DNA from: an uncultured Winogradskyella sp.
GTDB taxonomy: Bacteria > Bacteroidota > Bacteroidia > Flavobacteriales > Flavobacteriaceae
Direction: 5' to 3'
Assembly: GCA_905480385.1 (NCBI GenBank)
Contig: CAJQQC010000017.1
Span: forward strand, 1 to 47,394
DNA: 47,394 nucleotides
Below, piece after piece: positions 24,841-33,429 of this stretch (position 1 is the first letter of the stretch; every line of letters begins with the position of its first letter). Under the pieces are notes generated by a model, which saw only the letters and a program-made list of their open reading frames with translations, did no database searches and had not been told where the DNA came from. The translations under genes and the position numbers were made by a program.

Positions 24841-26100
24841 ATGTTTAACAAAGACCGTTGGGACGAAATATTAGAAGCGCTAAATGCCAATAAAGTCAGA
24901 ACTTTTTTGACAGCATTTGGAGTGTTTTGGGGTATTACCATATTAGTATTACTCTTGGCTTTGACTAATGGTCTAAGAAATGGTGTAACAGCCGATTTCG
25001 GAAATTTTGCAACCAATTCTATGTTTATGTGGGGACAGCGTACATCTATTTCTTATAAAGGTGTTCCAAAAGGAAAACGCTTACAGTATAAGTTATCTGA
25101 TGTAGAAGCGATACGTGCTGATATTCCGGAATTAAAATACATTTCGCCACGTAATTCACTAGGAGGCTACAATGGAGCTAATAACGTGACAAGAGGTACA
25201 AGAACTGGAGCTTTTCAAATTTATGGTGATTACCCTGAGTTCATTAAGCAAAAACCCATGGACATTATAAATGGTCGTTTCATTAGTTATTCTGATATCA
25301 ATTCAAAACGAAAAGTCTGCGTCATAGGTACTGATGTAGTTAAAGGACTCTATGACAAAGGGGAAGAACCAATGGAAAGCTATATTAAAATTAACGGTGT
25401 TAATTTCAAAGTTGTCGGAACTTTTAAAATCACAAATTCACAAGGTGATTCTGAAGAAGAAGCCAACACCATTTTTATTCCATTTACAACTTTTAATCAA
25501 GCCTTTAATTATGGTGACCGTGTAAGTTGGATGGCAATTACGGCTTTTGATGATACAAGTATTACTCAGGTTAAAGAACGGGTTTTTGATATTATCAAGG
25601 GTAGAAAAAACATACATCCAAGCGATGATCGTGCAATTGGTCATAGAGATTTAGCTGAACAGTTTGGACGGGTTAATGGACTATTCAATATTTTGGCTAT
25701 TGTTGGATATTTTGTTGGTGCATTAGTTTTATTATCAGGGATAATAGGCATTAATAATATAATGCTTATTGTGGTAAAAGAACGAACAAAAGAAATTGGT
25801 GTAAGACGCGCTTTAGGTGCAACACCATGGACTATAAAAGGGCAGATATTACAAGAAAGCTTAATCCTTACTATTTTATCTGGTATGGTAGGTGTAGCAT
25901 TTGCTGCTTTTGTCATTTGGGGAATGAACTCTGTCTTAGACAATGTTGGTCCTGTGGAAAATTTCTCAAACCCAAGTGTGAGTATGACTGTTGTTATTGT
26001 TGCATTAACTATATTAATATTAGCCGGATTATTGGCAGGCTTGATACCAGCAAATCGAGCCACAAAAATGAAACCTGTAGACGCATTAAGAATCGAATAA
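24841..26100 (+). CDS. MacB-type ABC transporter permease (second)
   Basis: A 419-residue paralogue of the preceding permease with the same layout: one N-terminal span (about 18-41), a periplasmic MacB-PCD-type domain, and three C-terminal spans, with the coupling segment LIVVKERTKEIGVRRALGA. Both begin with closely similar sequences (MFNVERWQEI and MFNKDRWDEI), pointing to an old duplication. One base separates it from the first permease and 18 bases from the membrane fusion protein gene. It ends ATKMKPVDALRIE, the usual family ending. Confidence 0.93.
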   Translation: MFNKDRWDEILEALNANKVRTFLTAFGVFWGITILVLLLALTNGLRNGVTADFGNFATNSMFMWGQRTSISYKGVPKGKRLQYKLSDVEAIRADIPELKYISPRNSLGGYNGANNVTRGTRTGAFQIYGDYPEFIKQKPMDIINGRFISYSDINSKRKVCVIGTDVVKGLYDKGEEPMESYIKINGVNFKVVGTFKITNSQGDSEEEANTIFIPFTTFNQAFNYGDRVSWMAITAFDDTSITQVKERVFDIIKGRKNIHPSDDRAIGHRDLAEQFGRVNGLFNILAIVGYFVGALVLLSGIIGINNIMLIVVKERTKEIGVRRALGATPWTIKGQILQESLILTILSGMVGVAFAAFVIWGMNSVLDNVGPVENFSNPSVSMTVVIVALTILILAGLLAGLIPANRATKMKPVDALRIE

Positions 26101-26118
26101 ATATATTTAAATACCATC

Positions 26119-27288
26119 ATGAAAAGAACCACCACAGTAATTGTATTAGTTGTTATCGTATTAGCATTTGCGGCATCACTTTATTATTTATGGGACAAGA
26201 ACCAGGAAAACCCTGTAACTTACTCAACACAAACAGCTTCTGTAGAAACTATTATAGTTAATACGGTAGCTACTGGTAGTATCGTTCCAGAAGAAGAAAT
26301 TTTAATTAAACCGAATATTTCTGGAGTTATAGAAGAGGTGTATGTAGAGGCTGGCGAATTTGTAAAGCAAGGAGACTTGATAGCAAAAATTAGAGTAATA
26401 CCTAATGTATCTTCATTAACTAGTTCAAAAAACAATATCGCTTCAAATCGTAATTCGTTACAAACAGCAGAAATCAATTTCAAAACACAAAAGTCACTTT
26501 ATGACAGACAGAAGCAATTATTTGATAAAGGAGTTATTTCGGCCAACGATTTTGACCAGATTAATAATACATACCTTCAAGCAAAGCAACGTGTAGACCA
26601 AGCAAAAATAGACTTGCAACAATCACGTCAAAATTATGATATTATTAAAACAGGAACTACTTCGGGCCTTGGAAACATCGCCCAAACACAAGTTAGAGCA
26701 ACAGTTTCTGGTATGGTTTTAGATGTGCCGGTAAAAGAAGGAAACCAAGTTATTGAAGCTAACAATTTTAATGAAGGAACATCAATTGCATCTTTAGCAG
26801 ATATTTCAAAAATGATTTTTGAAGGAAAAGTAGACGAGAGTGAAGTCGGTAAAATAACCGAAGGTTTACCACTAGAAATTACTGTTGGCGCTATTGAAAA
26901 CCAAAAGTTTGATGCTGTATTGGACTATATAGCTCCAAAAGGAGTTGCCGAGAATGGTGCCATTCAGTTCGAAATTGAAGGTTCATTAAAAGAGTTAGAT
27001 TCTTCACAAACATTTATTAGAGCTGGATTAAGTGCTAATGCTTCGATTATTTTGGAAAAGGCTGATAATGTTTTGGCGATTAAAGAGGCTCTAGTTCAAT
27101 ATGATGTAAAAACTAAAAAACCTTTTGTAGAAGTTGAAGTTGGAGATCAAGAATATGAAAGAAAAGATGTAGAGCTAGGTATTAGTAATGGTATCTTTGT
27201 TGAAGTAAAAAGCGGGATTAACGAAGCAGATAAAATAAAAGTTTGGAATCAGTTGCAAGGACCACCAAAATACGCAGGCAGAAATTAA
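26119..27288 (+). CDS. Efflux membrane fusion protein (MacA/HlyD type, first)
   Basis: A 389-residue periplasmic adaptor linking the inner-membrane ABC permeases to TolC. One N-terminal anchor (about 7-26), biotinyl-lipoyl-like halves (about 55-90 and 190-215), an alpha-helical hairpin with coiled-coil character between them (about 95-180) and C-terminal barrel domains. The motif YVEAGEFVKQGDLIAKI is typical. It lies between the permeases and tolC. A second adaptor gene follows tolC. Confidence 0.93.
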   Translation: MKRTTTVIVLVVIVLAFAASLYYLWDKNQENPVTYSTQTASVETIIVNTVATGSIVPEEEILIKPNISGVIEEVYVEAGEFVKQGDLIAKIRVIPNVSSLTSSKNNIASNRNSLQTAEINFKTQKSLYDRQKQLFDKGVISANDFDQINNTYLQAKQRVDQAKIDLQQSRQNYDIIKTGTTSGLGNIAQTQVRATVSGMVLDVPVKEGNQVIEANNFNEGTSIASLADISKMIFEGKVDESEVGKITEGLPLEITVGAIENQKFDAVLDYIAPKGVAENGAIQFEIEGSLKELDSSQTFIRAGLSANASIILEKADNVLAIKEALVQYDVKTKKPFVEVEVGDQEYERKDVELGISNGIFVEVKSGINEADKIKVWNQLQGPPKYAGRN

Positions 27289-27338
27289 TTCTGTTTTTTG
27301 TAACACTTTAATACTTATATAGACATATAACACATATT

Positions 27339-28658
27339 ATGAAAAAATCAATCATCATCATAGTTTCATTACTCTTAGGAGTTAATACTTATGCTCAAAA
27401 AAAATGGACACTCAAAGAATGCGTTGAGTATGCTTTAGAAAATAATATTTCTGTTAAGCAAAGTGAGTTAGATTTAAAATCAGCAGAGATCGATAAATTA
27501 ACCGCTATAGGTAATTTTTTACCCTCATTTAGTGCAAGTACTGGAGTTAGAGAAAATACCGGATTGAGTTTCAACCCAACTACAAATCAAGCAGAAACAG
27601 AAACCTTTTTATCTGCAAGTGGTTCTATTAATTCAGGATATACAATATTTAATGGTTTACGAAATTTTAGACAATTACAACGCGCAAAGATTTCTCAATT
27701 ATCTAGCCAGTACCGTTTGTCAAAAATGAAAGATGACATATCGCTGACTGTAGCAAATAATTATTTACAAGTAATCCTAAATAAAGCAAACCTTAGGGTA
27801 TTAGAATCACAGAATGAGGTTACAAAAGCACAGATTAGACAAACTGAAAATTTAGTTAAAGCAGGTGTATTACCTGAAGGAGATTTGTTAGAAATACAAG
27901 CAACTAATGCTAGCGAAAACCAATCGATGGTGAATGCTCAAAATCAAGTTCAAATTTCCCTTATCAGTTTATCACAATTATTACTCATTAAAGATTATAA
28001 AAACTTTGATATTGAAGATGAGGGCTATGGTATTGTCGATACATTAGGCGATAAATCTGTTGAAGAAATTTTATCTAGTGCGAAAGAAAATAGATCTGAA
28101 ATTAAAATTGCCGAAAAGAATGTCGAATTATCTGAAAAAGATGTTCAAATTGCAAAAGGAGCAAATTTACCAACTTTATCTGCTTTTTTTGGATATAATA
28201 CTCGATTTGCAGATGCTGACCCTACTCCTTTTACGGAGCAGTTGTATTTAAATGATGGTGTAGGATATGGATTAAATTTAAATATTCCAATACTTAACGG
28301 TTTTAGTACACGTGCTAACGTAAAAAGAAATAAAATAAATTTGGAGCGTTCTAAATTTCAGTTAGAGCAAGCTGAATTGGATTTGGAGTCAACAATATAT
28401 CAAGCCTATGTAGATGCTAATGGTTCACTAAAAGCATATGAAGCTGCTTTATCTTCCCTTGAATCTCAGTCATTGGCTTACGAGTATGCAAAAGCTAGAT
28501 ATGATGAAGGTTTAACAAATGCTTTTGATTTTAGTCAAGCAAAATTGAGGTATGATAATTCAAATATTAATTTAAACAGAGCCAAATACGATTACATTTT
28601 TAAACTTAAAGTTTTAGAATTGTATTTTGGTATTCCAGCCACAGAATTAAAATTTTAG
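27339..28658 (+). CDS. TolC family outer membrane efflux protein
   Basis: A 439-residue outer membrane channel of the TolC/OEP family. Signal peptide (residues 1-19, ending NTYAQ), the typical start KKWTLKECVEYALENNISV, and two homologous repeats of helices and strands with the second repeat starting EILSSAKENRSEIKIAEKNV. It sits between two membrane fusion protein genes, two bases before the second. It would provide the exit duct for this operon's ABC pump. Confidence 0.94.
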   Translation: MKKSIIIIVSLLLGVNTYAQKKWTLKECVEYALENNISVKQSELDLKSAEIDKLTAIGNFLPSFSASTGVRENTGLSFNPTTNQAETETFLSASGSINSGYTIFNGLRNFRQLQRAKISQLSSQYRLSKMKDDISLTVANNYLQVILNKANLRVLESQNEVTKAQIRQTENLVKAGVLPEGDLLEIQATNASENQSMVNAQNQVQISLISLSQLLLIKDYKNFDIEDEGYGIVDTLGDKSVEEILSSAKENRSEIKIAEKNVELSEKDVQIAKGANLPTLSAFFGYNTRFADADPTPFTEQLYLNDGVGYGLNLNIPILNGFSTRANVKRNKINLERSKFQLEQAELDLESTIYQAYVDANGSLKAYEAALSSLESQSLAYEYAKARYDEGLTNAFDFSQAKLRYDNSNINLNRAKYDYIFKLKVLELYFGIPATELKF

Positions 28659-28660
28659 AG

Positions 28661-29968
28661 ATGAGTAAAAAGTTAAAAATAATATTAGCAATTATAGCTG
28701 TTGTACTATTATTATTAGTAGTAGGAAAGTCCACAGGAATGTTTGGAAAAAAAGGAAATTTCAAACAGGTCAATACTCAGGTTGTTGAATTGAAAGAAGT
28801 CATAGAAACTGTCTCAGCAACAGGTAAAATTCAACCAGAGGTAGAGGTGAAAATTTCTAGTGAAGTTTCTGGAGAGATTTTAGAATTACCTTTTAAAGAA
28901 GGACAACAAGTCAAAAAAGGAGATTTACTAGTCAAAGTAAATCCAGATTTAATCCAGTCTGCCTTGAGTAGAACTCAAGCTTCTTACAAAAATGTAAGAG
29001 CTAACTTAGAGCAAGCAGAAGCAACTTTAAAACAGGCCAAAGCCGACTATGATAGAAGTAAATCTTTATTTGATAAAGGTGTGATTTCAAGAGCAGATTG
29101 GGATAGAGCAATTGCTGCTTTTGAAACGGCTCAAGCCGGTAGAAGTTCTGCCTACTACGGTGTTCAAAGTGCTGGAGCCTCAGTTAATGAAGCGAGAGAT
29201 AATTTAAGTAGAACTACGATTTATGCACCAATGAGTGGTACAATATCTTTACTTAATGTAGAGTTGGGAGAACGTGTTGTTGGTACACAGCAAATGGCAG
29301 GAACAGAGATTTTACGTGTTGCAAACCTTAATAATATGGAGGTAGAAGTTGATGTTAATGAAAATGATATTGTCAAAGTAAATATTGGAGACACAACCAT
29401 TGTAGAAGTCGATGCTTACCTAAAAAAACAATTCAAAGGTATTGTTACAGAGATTGCTAACTCAGCAGCAGGAACATTAGCGGCAGATCAGGTCACAAAC
29501 TTTAAAGTTAAAGTAAGAATTATTGAAGAGTCTTATGCTGATTTAACTGAGGGAAAACCAGAAGCATATTCGCCATTCAGGCCTGGTATGACAGCAACAG
29601 TAGATATTATTACTGATAAAAGAGAAAGTTCTATTGCTGTTCCAATTAGCGCAATTGTTATAAAAACTGATACGAGTTCAGTAAAGAAAACTTATGGAAA
29701 TAAAACAGTAACTACAGACACATCTTCATCTGTAGATGAAGAAAAGTTTGAATGTGTTTTTGTTAACGAAAACAGTATTGCCAAGTTACGTGTAGTAAAA
29801 ACAGGTATCCAAGATGATACTAATATTGAAATTGTTTCAGGCTTAAAAGAAGGTGATAAAATTATTACTGGACCATATAATTTGGTTTCTAAAACATTAA
29901 AGCCAGGAGAAAAAGTAGAAGAAAAAAATAAAAAAGTGACTTCTGAAGAGGAAAAAGTTGAAGATTAG
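28661..29968 (+). CDS. Efflux membrane fusion protein (MacA/HlyD type, second)
   Basis: A 435-residue adaptor of the same family as the gene before tolC. It has an N-terminal anchor (about 5-24), a lipoyl-like segment (LPFKEGQQVKKGDLLVKV), a helical hairpin rich in Ala, Gln and Lys (about 100-185), the barrel segment MEVEVDVNENDIVKVNIGD, and a longer charged C-terminal tail (GEKVEEKNKKVTSEEEKVED). It is longer than the first adaptor and only distantly alike. It starts two bases after tolC and ends four bases before tsaB. Confidence 0.93.
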   Translation: MSKKLKIILAIIAVVLLLLVVGKSTGMFGKKGNFKQVNTQVVELKEVIETVSATGKIQPEVEVKISSEVSGEILELPFKEGQQVKKGDLLVKVNPDLIQSALSRTQASYKNVRANLEQAEATLKQAKADYDRSKSLFDKGVISRADWDRAIAAFETAQAGRSSAYYGVQSAGASVNEARDNLSRTTIYAPMSGTISLLNVELGERVVGTQQMAGTEILRVANLNNMEVEVDVNENDIVKVNIGDTTIVEVDAYLKKQFKGIVTEIANSAAGTLAADQVTNFKVKVRIIEESYADLTEGKPEAYSPFRPGMTATVDIITDKRESSIAVPISAIVIKTDTSSVKKTYGNKTVTTDTSSSVDEEKFECVFVNENSIAKLRVVKTGIQDDTNIEIVSGLKEGDKIITGPYNLVSKTLKPGEKVEEKNKKVTSEEEKVED

Positions 29969-29972
29969 TAAA

Positions 29973-30647
29973 ATGGCTTTAATCTTAAACATAGAAACAA
30001 GTTCAACCAATTGTTCAGTCTCCTTATCTAAAGATGAGGAGATTTTGGTTTTAAAAGAAGATAATAATGCTGGCTACTCGCATGCAGAGAAGCTTCATTT
30101 GTTTATCATGGAAGCTATTGAAATTTCAGGTATTTCTAAAAGCAATTTAGATGCCATAGCAATTAGTAAAGGCCCAGGTTCTTTCACAGGTCTACGTATC
30201 GGTGTGTCAACAGCAAAAGGGATTTGCTTCGCGTTAGATAAGCCTTTAATCTCAATTTCAACATTAGAAGCTTTAGCACATCAGATTAAAACGAATAAAG
30301 GTTTAATTATCCCAATGTTAGATGCAAGACGTATGGAAGTCTATTCTGCTATTTTTGATTGGGAATATAACCCAAATAGAGAAATCCAAGCTCAGATTTT
30401 AGATGAAACAAGTTTTAAATCTGAACTAGAAAATGGAAAAGTCTATTTTATCGGTAACGGTGTAGAGAAAACAAAGACAATTATCAGTCACTATAATGCT
30501 GTTTTTACAGAAGGTAAATTACCTTCAGCATCAACAATGGGAAAATTAGCTAACATGAAGTATAAAAAAAGCGACTTTGAAGATGTCGCTTATTTTGAAC
30601 CTTATTATTTGAAAGACTTTGTGGCTTTAAAAACTAAAAAAAATTAA
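29973..30647 (+). CDS. tsaB: tRNA threonylcarbamoyladenosine biosynthesis protein TsaB
   Basis: TsaB partners TsaD in making the t6A modification at position 37 of ANN-decoding tRNAs. The 224-residue protein has the ASKHA-fold start ALILNIETSSTNCSVSLS and the conserved GPGSFTGLRIG segment. The start is ATG 29973; an upstream in-frame TTG extension overlaps the preceding adaptor gene and adds nothing conserved. It follows the efflux operon closely, so it may be co-transcribed with it, and converges with the MscS gene with a four-base overlap of their stop codons. Confidence 0.95.
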   Translation: MALILNIETSSTNCSVSLSKDEEILVLKEDNNAGYSHAEKLHLFIMEAIEISGISKSNLDAIAISKGPGSFTGLRIGVSTAKGICFALDKPLISISTLEALAHQIKTNKGLIIPMLDARRMEVYSAIFDWEYNPNREIQAQILDETSFKSELENGKVYFIGNGVEKTKTIISHYNAVFTEGKLPSASTMGKLANMKYKKSDFEDVAYFEPYYLKDFVALKTKKN

Positions 30648-31456
30648 CTTTTTTTCTGAATTTCTACTGCATGAGGATATGGTATTTCTATACCAGCTTC
30701 ATCTAAGGCTATTTTAGTATTTTCAGTAATGTCAAAATATACTCGCCAATAATCTTCGGCATTACACCAAGGTCTTACTGCGAAGTTGACAGAGCTATCT
30801 GCAAGTTCAATAACATCTACAGTTGGCTCTATTGAGTCTAGAACTTTAGGATGAGATTTAAGCACAGACATAAAAACACTCTTTGCTTTTTTAATATCCT
30901 CATCGTAACCAATACCAAAGATTAAATCTACACGTCTAGTGCCTTCAGTAGTAAAGTTAATTATGGTACCGTTAGATAAATTTCCATTAGGTAAAATAAT
31001 TTCTCGATTTGATAAACCTGTTAGTTTTGTTGTAAAAATCTCAATTTCCTTAACAACACCTATTTGACCCTGGACTTCGATTAAATCTCCAATCTTAAAA
31101 GGCTTGAAAATCATAATCAAAACGCCACCAGCAAAATTACCAAGTGAACCTTGTAAGGCTAAACCTATTGCTAAACCTACAGATGCTAATATCGCAGCAA
31201 ATGAAGCTGTCGCTACACCAACTGTAGTGAGAACGATAACAATCAATATAACCTTAAGTGCCCAGCGAATAAGGCTAATTAAGAATTTTTGAAGACTTGC
31301 TTCATAATTACTTTTTTTCATTGCACTTTCAAGGCCTTTCAATAAAAATTTGATAATGATGCCTCCAATTAGCCAAATTATAATTGCGCCAATTAGTTTG
31401 GGTCCAAAATCTAAAATGATATTATAACCTTTGTTAATCCAATCTTGTGTGTTCAT
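30644..31456 (-). CDS. Small-conductance mechanosensitive channel (MscS family)
   Basis: A 270-residue MscS-type channel of the minimal E. coli MscS size, which releases solutes on hypo-osmotic shock. Three N-terminal membrane spans (about 18-40, 58-83, 85-110). The pore-lining third helix carries the Gly/Ala-rich AILASVGLAIGLALQGSLGNFAGG, followed by the beta domain FKIGDLIEVQGQIGVVKEIEIFTT with PNG-LSNG, and the C-terminal alpha/beta domain ending EIPYPHAVEIQKKS. It is transcribed alone and separated from the upstream - strand gene by a terminator. Confidence 0.94.
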   Translation of the reverse strand: MNTQDWINKGYNIILDFGPKLIGAIIIWLIGGIIIKFLLKGLESAMKKSNYEASLQKFLISLIRWALKVILIVIVLTTVGVATASFAAILASVGLAIGLALQGSLGNFAGGVLIMIFKPFKIGDLIEVQGQIGVVKEIEIFTTKLTGLSNREIILPNGNLSNGTIINFTTEGTRRVDLIFGIGYDEDIKKAKSVFMSVLKSHPKVLDSIEPTVDVIELADSSVNFAVRPWCNAEDYWRVYFDITENTKIALDEAGIEIPYPHAVEIQKKS

Positions 31457-31476
31457 TTTCTTTTTGGTATAAATTA

Positions 31477-31505
31477 AAAAAGATGGCTATCATAGCCATC
31501 TTTTT
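31477..31505 (-). terminator. Intrinsic terminator of the secreted unknown gene
   Basis: Near-perfect palindrome with 14-bp arms (31477-31490 and 31492-31505) around a single central base, so the real loop would open to a few bases. T runs flank it on both strands, so it could work in either direction. It follows the - strand stop at 31522 by 16 bases. Confidence 0.8.
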
Positions 31506-31521
31506 CAGTATATTTTTTGTT

Positions 31522-32196
31522 TTATAGCGTAGAGATGAACCCAGCTAGTTTTATCAAATCTTTTTCTTTCTTCAAAGAGATTTTATTTTCTTTCAAATAT
31601 GACTTTATTTTCTTTGCGTCATTTGCATAAGCTTTTAATAAGTCTTTTTTTCTTGTGGGAAGTTGAGTTATTACTTTTCCTTTGGCAATGTAGTATTCAT
31701 CACTTTCCTGTACAAATTTTGCTGGCTTGTCAGACTGATAACTTGTAGCAGCAGGAACTTTGTCGTAATATTTTATAATCTCAGATTTTAACAACGCGTT
31801 ATCACCATTTTGATTTACAACAGTTAAAAAACCTCTTTTACTTATACCATTGGGTGTAGAATAATTGTATGTTCTGTAAATCTTATTGTTTTGGGTATAC
31901 ATTACTTGGTAGTCTTTAGAAGTATCTAAAGCAATAATTTTTGTACCAAGATTAATCTCCATTTCACCATTATAGGCGTTGTATCTTCCTGTAAAAATTT
32001 GACCATCATAGCCTTTTACTCTAACTGGTAAAAAATTCTTGTTTACATAAGGACTACCTACCGCATCTACTGGTCTACTTACGTCTGATGACATGTAGAG
32101 TTTCTCTGTAGCTATGTCAATACTATTTGCTCCTTGAGCATAAGATATTAAGCTAAATAAAGCTAGACAGCATGACATTAAAATTGTTTTTTTCAT
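31522..32196 (-). CDS. Secreted protein of unknown function
   Basis: A 224-residue protein I do not recognise. Signal peptide (1-20, ending LISYAQ), then a mainly beta region (about 50-125: FLPVRVKGYDGQIFTGRYNA, GEMEINLG, YQVMYTQ) and a lysine-rich helical C terminus (about 170-222: KKDLLKAYANDAKKIKSYLK, KISLKKEKDLIKLAGFI). Similar Lys-rich helical ends occur on flavobacterial secreted proteins from memory, but I cannot name a family. A periplasmic or surface location is inferred. It is a single-gene unit with a sigma-54-like element about 125 nt upstream and a strong terminator. Confidence 0.75.
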   Translation of the reverse strand: MKKTILMSCCLALFSLISYAQGANSIDIATEKLYMSSDVSRPVDAVGSPYVNKNFLPVRVKGYDGQIFTGRYNAYNGEMEINLGTKIIALDTSKDYQVMYTQNNKIYRTYNYSTPNGISKRGFLTVVNQNGDNALLKSEIIKYYDKVPAATSYQSDKPAKFVQESDEYYIAKGKVITQLPTRKKDLLKAYANDAKKIKSYLKENKISLKKEKDLIKLAGFISTL

Positions 32197-32318
32197 AGTT
32201 GATAATTTTTATATTTCTGTTTTACGATTAATCAAAAACGTTAGGTATATTTATTTTCGATAAATGAAAGCATAATTAAATCAAAACACAATTCCGCATT
32301 CTGATTTAACAATTAAAT

Positions 32319-32334
32319 AACAAAAATAGTGCCA
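32319..32334 (-). promoter_or_regulatory. Sigma-54-like -24/-12 element before the secreted unknown gene
   Basis: On the - strand: TGGCAC (32334-32329), five bases, then TTGTT (32323-32319). It matches the full -24 half and the spacing of the consensus TGGCAC-N5-TTGCA, with T for C in the -12 half. The same stretch also reads TATTTTTG on the - strand (32328-32321), a sigma-A type -7 box, so two promoter readings overlap. The leader to the ATG at 32196 would be about 110-120 nt. The rest of the 197-base gap shows no gene. Confidence 0.4.
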
Positions 32335-32393
32335 ACCTAGAGTTTACTTAGATTCAAAATTTAATAAACTTGATTTAAGCCTATCTAAGTCTT

Positions 32394-33296
32394 TTAACCA
32401 TTTATAGCACTTACAGAAATATTTTGATCATTAAGCATTTCTTTGAGCATATTTTCGATGCCATTTTTTAATGTAAACGTTGATGAAGGACAACCACTGC
32501 AAGCACCTTGTAGTAATACCTCTACTTTTTTTGATGCATCGTCATAAGAAATAAATTCAATATTACCGCCATCGCTAGCTACTGCTGGTTTTACAAATTC
32601 TTGAAGAATGTTAACAATATTTTTTGAAGTATCATCCAGTTTTTCGAATTTGGTCTCTGATGTTTTTTCTTCAACTTCTTTTTGTGTTGCAATAGGTTTG
32701 CTTAAAACTGGTTTTCCATCTTCAATATACGATTTAATAAATTCTCTAAGTTGCACTGTAATTTCTTCCCATTCGGTGACATCATATTTAGTAATAGAAA
32801 TGTAATTTTTGTCCATAAAAACACTTTTCACAAAAGGCAATTGAAATAACTCCGTTGCCATAGGAGAAATTTTAGCATCATCAATAGATGAAAACTCACA
32901 AATCTGTCCTACTAAAGCTTTGTTACAAACAAATTTTAAAACACTTGGGTTTGGTGTACTTTCTGCATAAACAGTAATAGCACTTTTTGATTTAGAGACC
33001 TCTTCTTTGATAACAATAGCGTCGCTATTTAAGTATGTTTTTATTTGCTCTGCCACTTCATCTTGTACATCGCTCCATTCAACTATATTATAGCGTTCTA
33101 TAGCTATAAAATTAGAGGCGATATATACCTTTTTAACAAAAGGTAGGTAAAAAAGTTGTTGTGCTAATGGTGAATTAGATGCGTCGTCAATATTATTGAA
33201 CTCATAGCTATTGTGCTGAGTGATAAAGCGATCTGCCTCAAACTTAATGATAGTATCATTAGACGTAGTTTGTATAGTTATTTCTGTAGGACTCAT
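32394..33296 (-). CDS. Nfu-type iron-sulfur carrier with duplicated N-terminal domain
   Basis: NifU/Nfu proteins carry assembled [Fe-S] clusters to target enzymes. The 300-residue protein has two tandem copies of the Nfu N-terminal domain: about 1-90 (SPLAQQLFYLPFVKKVYIAS) and about 108-195 (SPMATELFQLPFVKSVFMDK). A Glu/Lys linker follows, then the C-terminal NifU domain with the cluster-binding CSGC (C266 and C269). Standard Nfu proteins have a single N-terminal domain and about 180-200 residues. It begins with ATG behind a good -7 box and is transcribed away from the giant T9SS cargo gene. Confidence 0.92.
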   Translation of the reverse strand: MSPTEITIQTTSNDTIIKFEADRFITQHNSYEFNNIDDASNSPLAQQLFYLPFVKKVYIASNFIAIERYNIVEWSDVQDEVAEQIKTYLNSDAIVIKEEVSKSKSAITVYAESTPNPSVLKFVCNKALVGQICEFSSIDDAKISPMATELFQLPFVKSVFMDKNYISITKYDVTEWEEITVQLREFIKSYIEDGKPVLSKPIATQKEVEEKTSETKFEKLDDTSKNIVNILQEFVKPAVASDGGNIEFISYDDASKKVEVLLQGACSGCPSSTFTLKNGIENMLKEMLNDQNISVSAING

Positions 33297-33307
33297 TCTT
33301 TTTTTTG

Positions 33308-33315
33308 CAAAAATA
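33308..33315 (-). promoter_or_regulatory. -7 element of the Nfu gene
   Basis: On the - strand TATTTTTG followed by C, a full match to the extended Bacteroidota -7 box TAnnTTTGC, 11 nt before the ATG at 33296. No strong TTG -33 is visible. It shares the intergenic region with the divergent T9SS cargo gene. Confidence 0.5.
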
Positions 33316-33393
33316 TGAAAACCATAAAAGAAACGTTATCTCTTTAACTAAAGTTTACTCAGTATTTTAACTTTACAAGTCGTATAAAATCCT

Positions 33394-33401
33394 TAAATTT
33401 C
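33394..33401 (+). promoter_or_regulatory. Possible -7 element of the T9SS cargo gene
   Basis: TAAATTTC differs from TAnnTTTG only in the last base and lies 28 nt before the ATG at 33430. A TTTAC sequence lies about 20 nt upstream in place of the -33 element. Confidence 0.3.
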
Positions 33402-33429
33402 GCTCCCGTTTAAAATAGGGACAAGTAAA

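Noticed and set aside
25827-26261. 144-codon + strand frame overlapping the second permease and the first adaptor
   Set aside because: It is an out-of-frame shadow of two clear genes, cysteine-rich and without any known motif.
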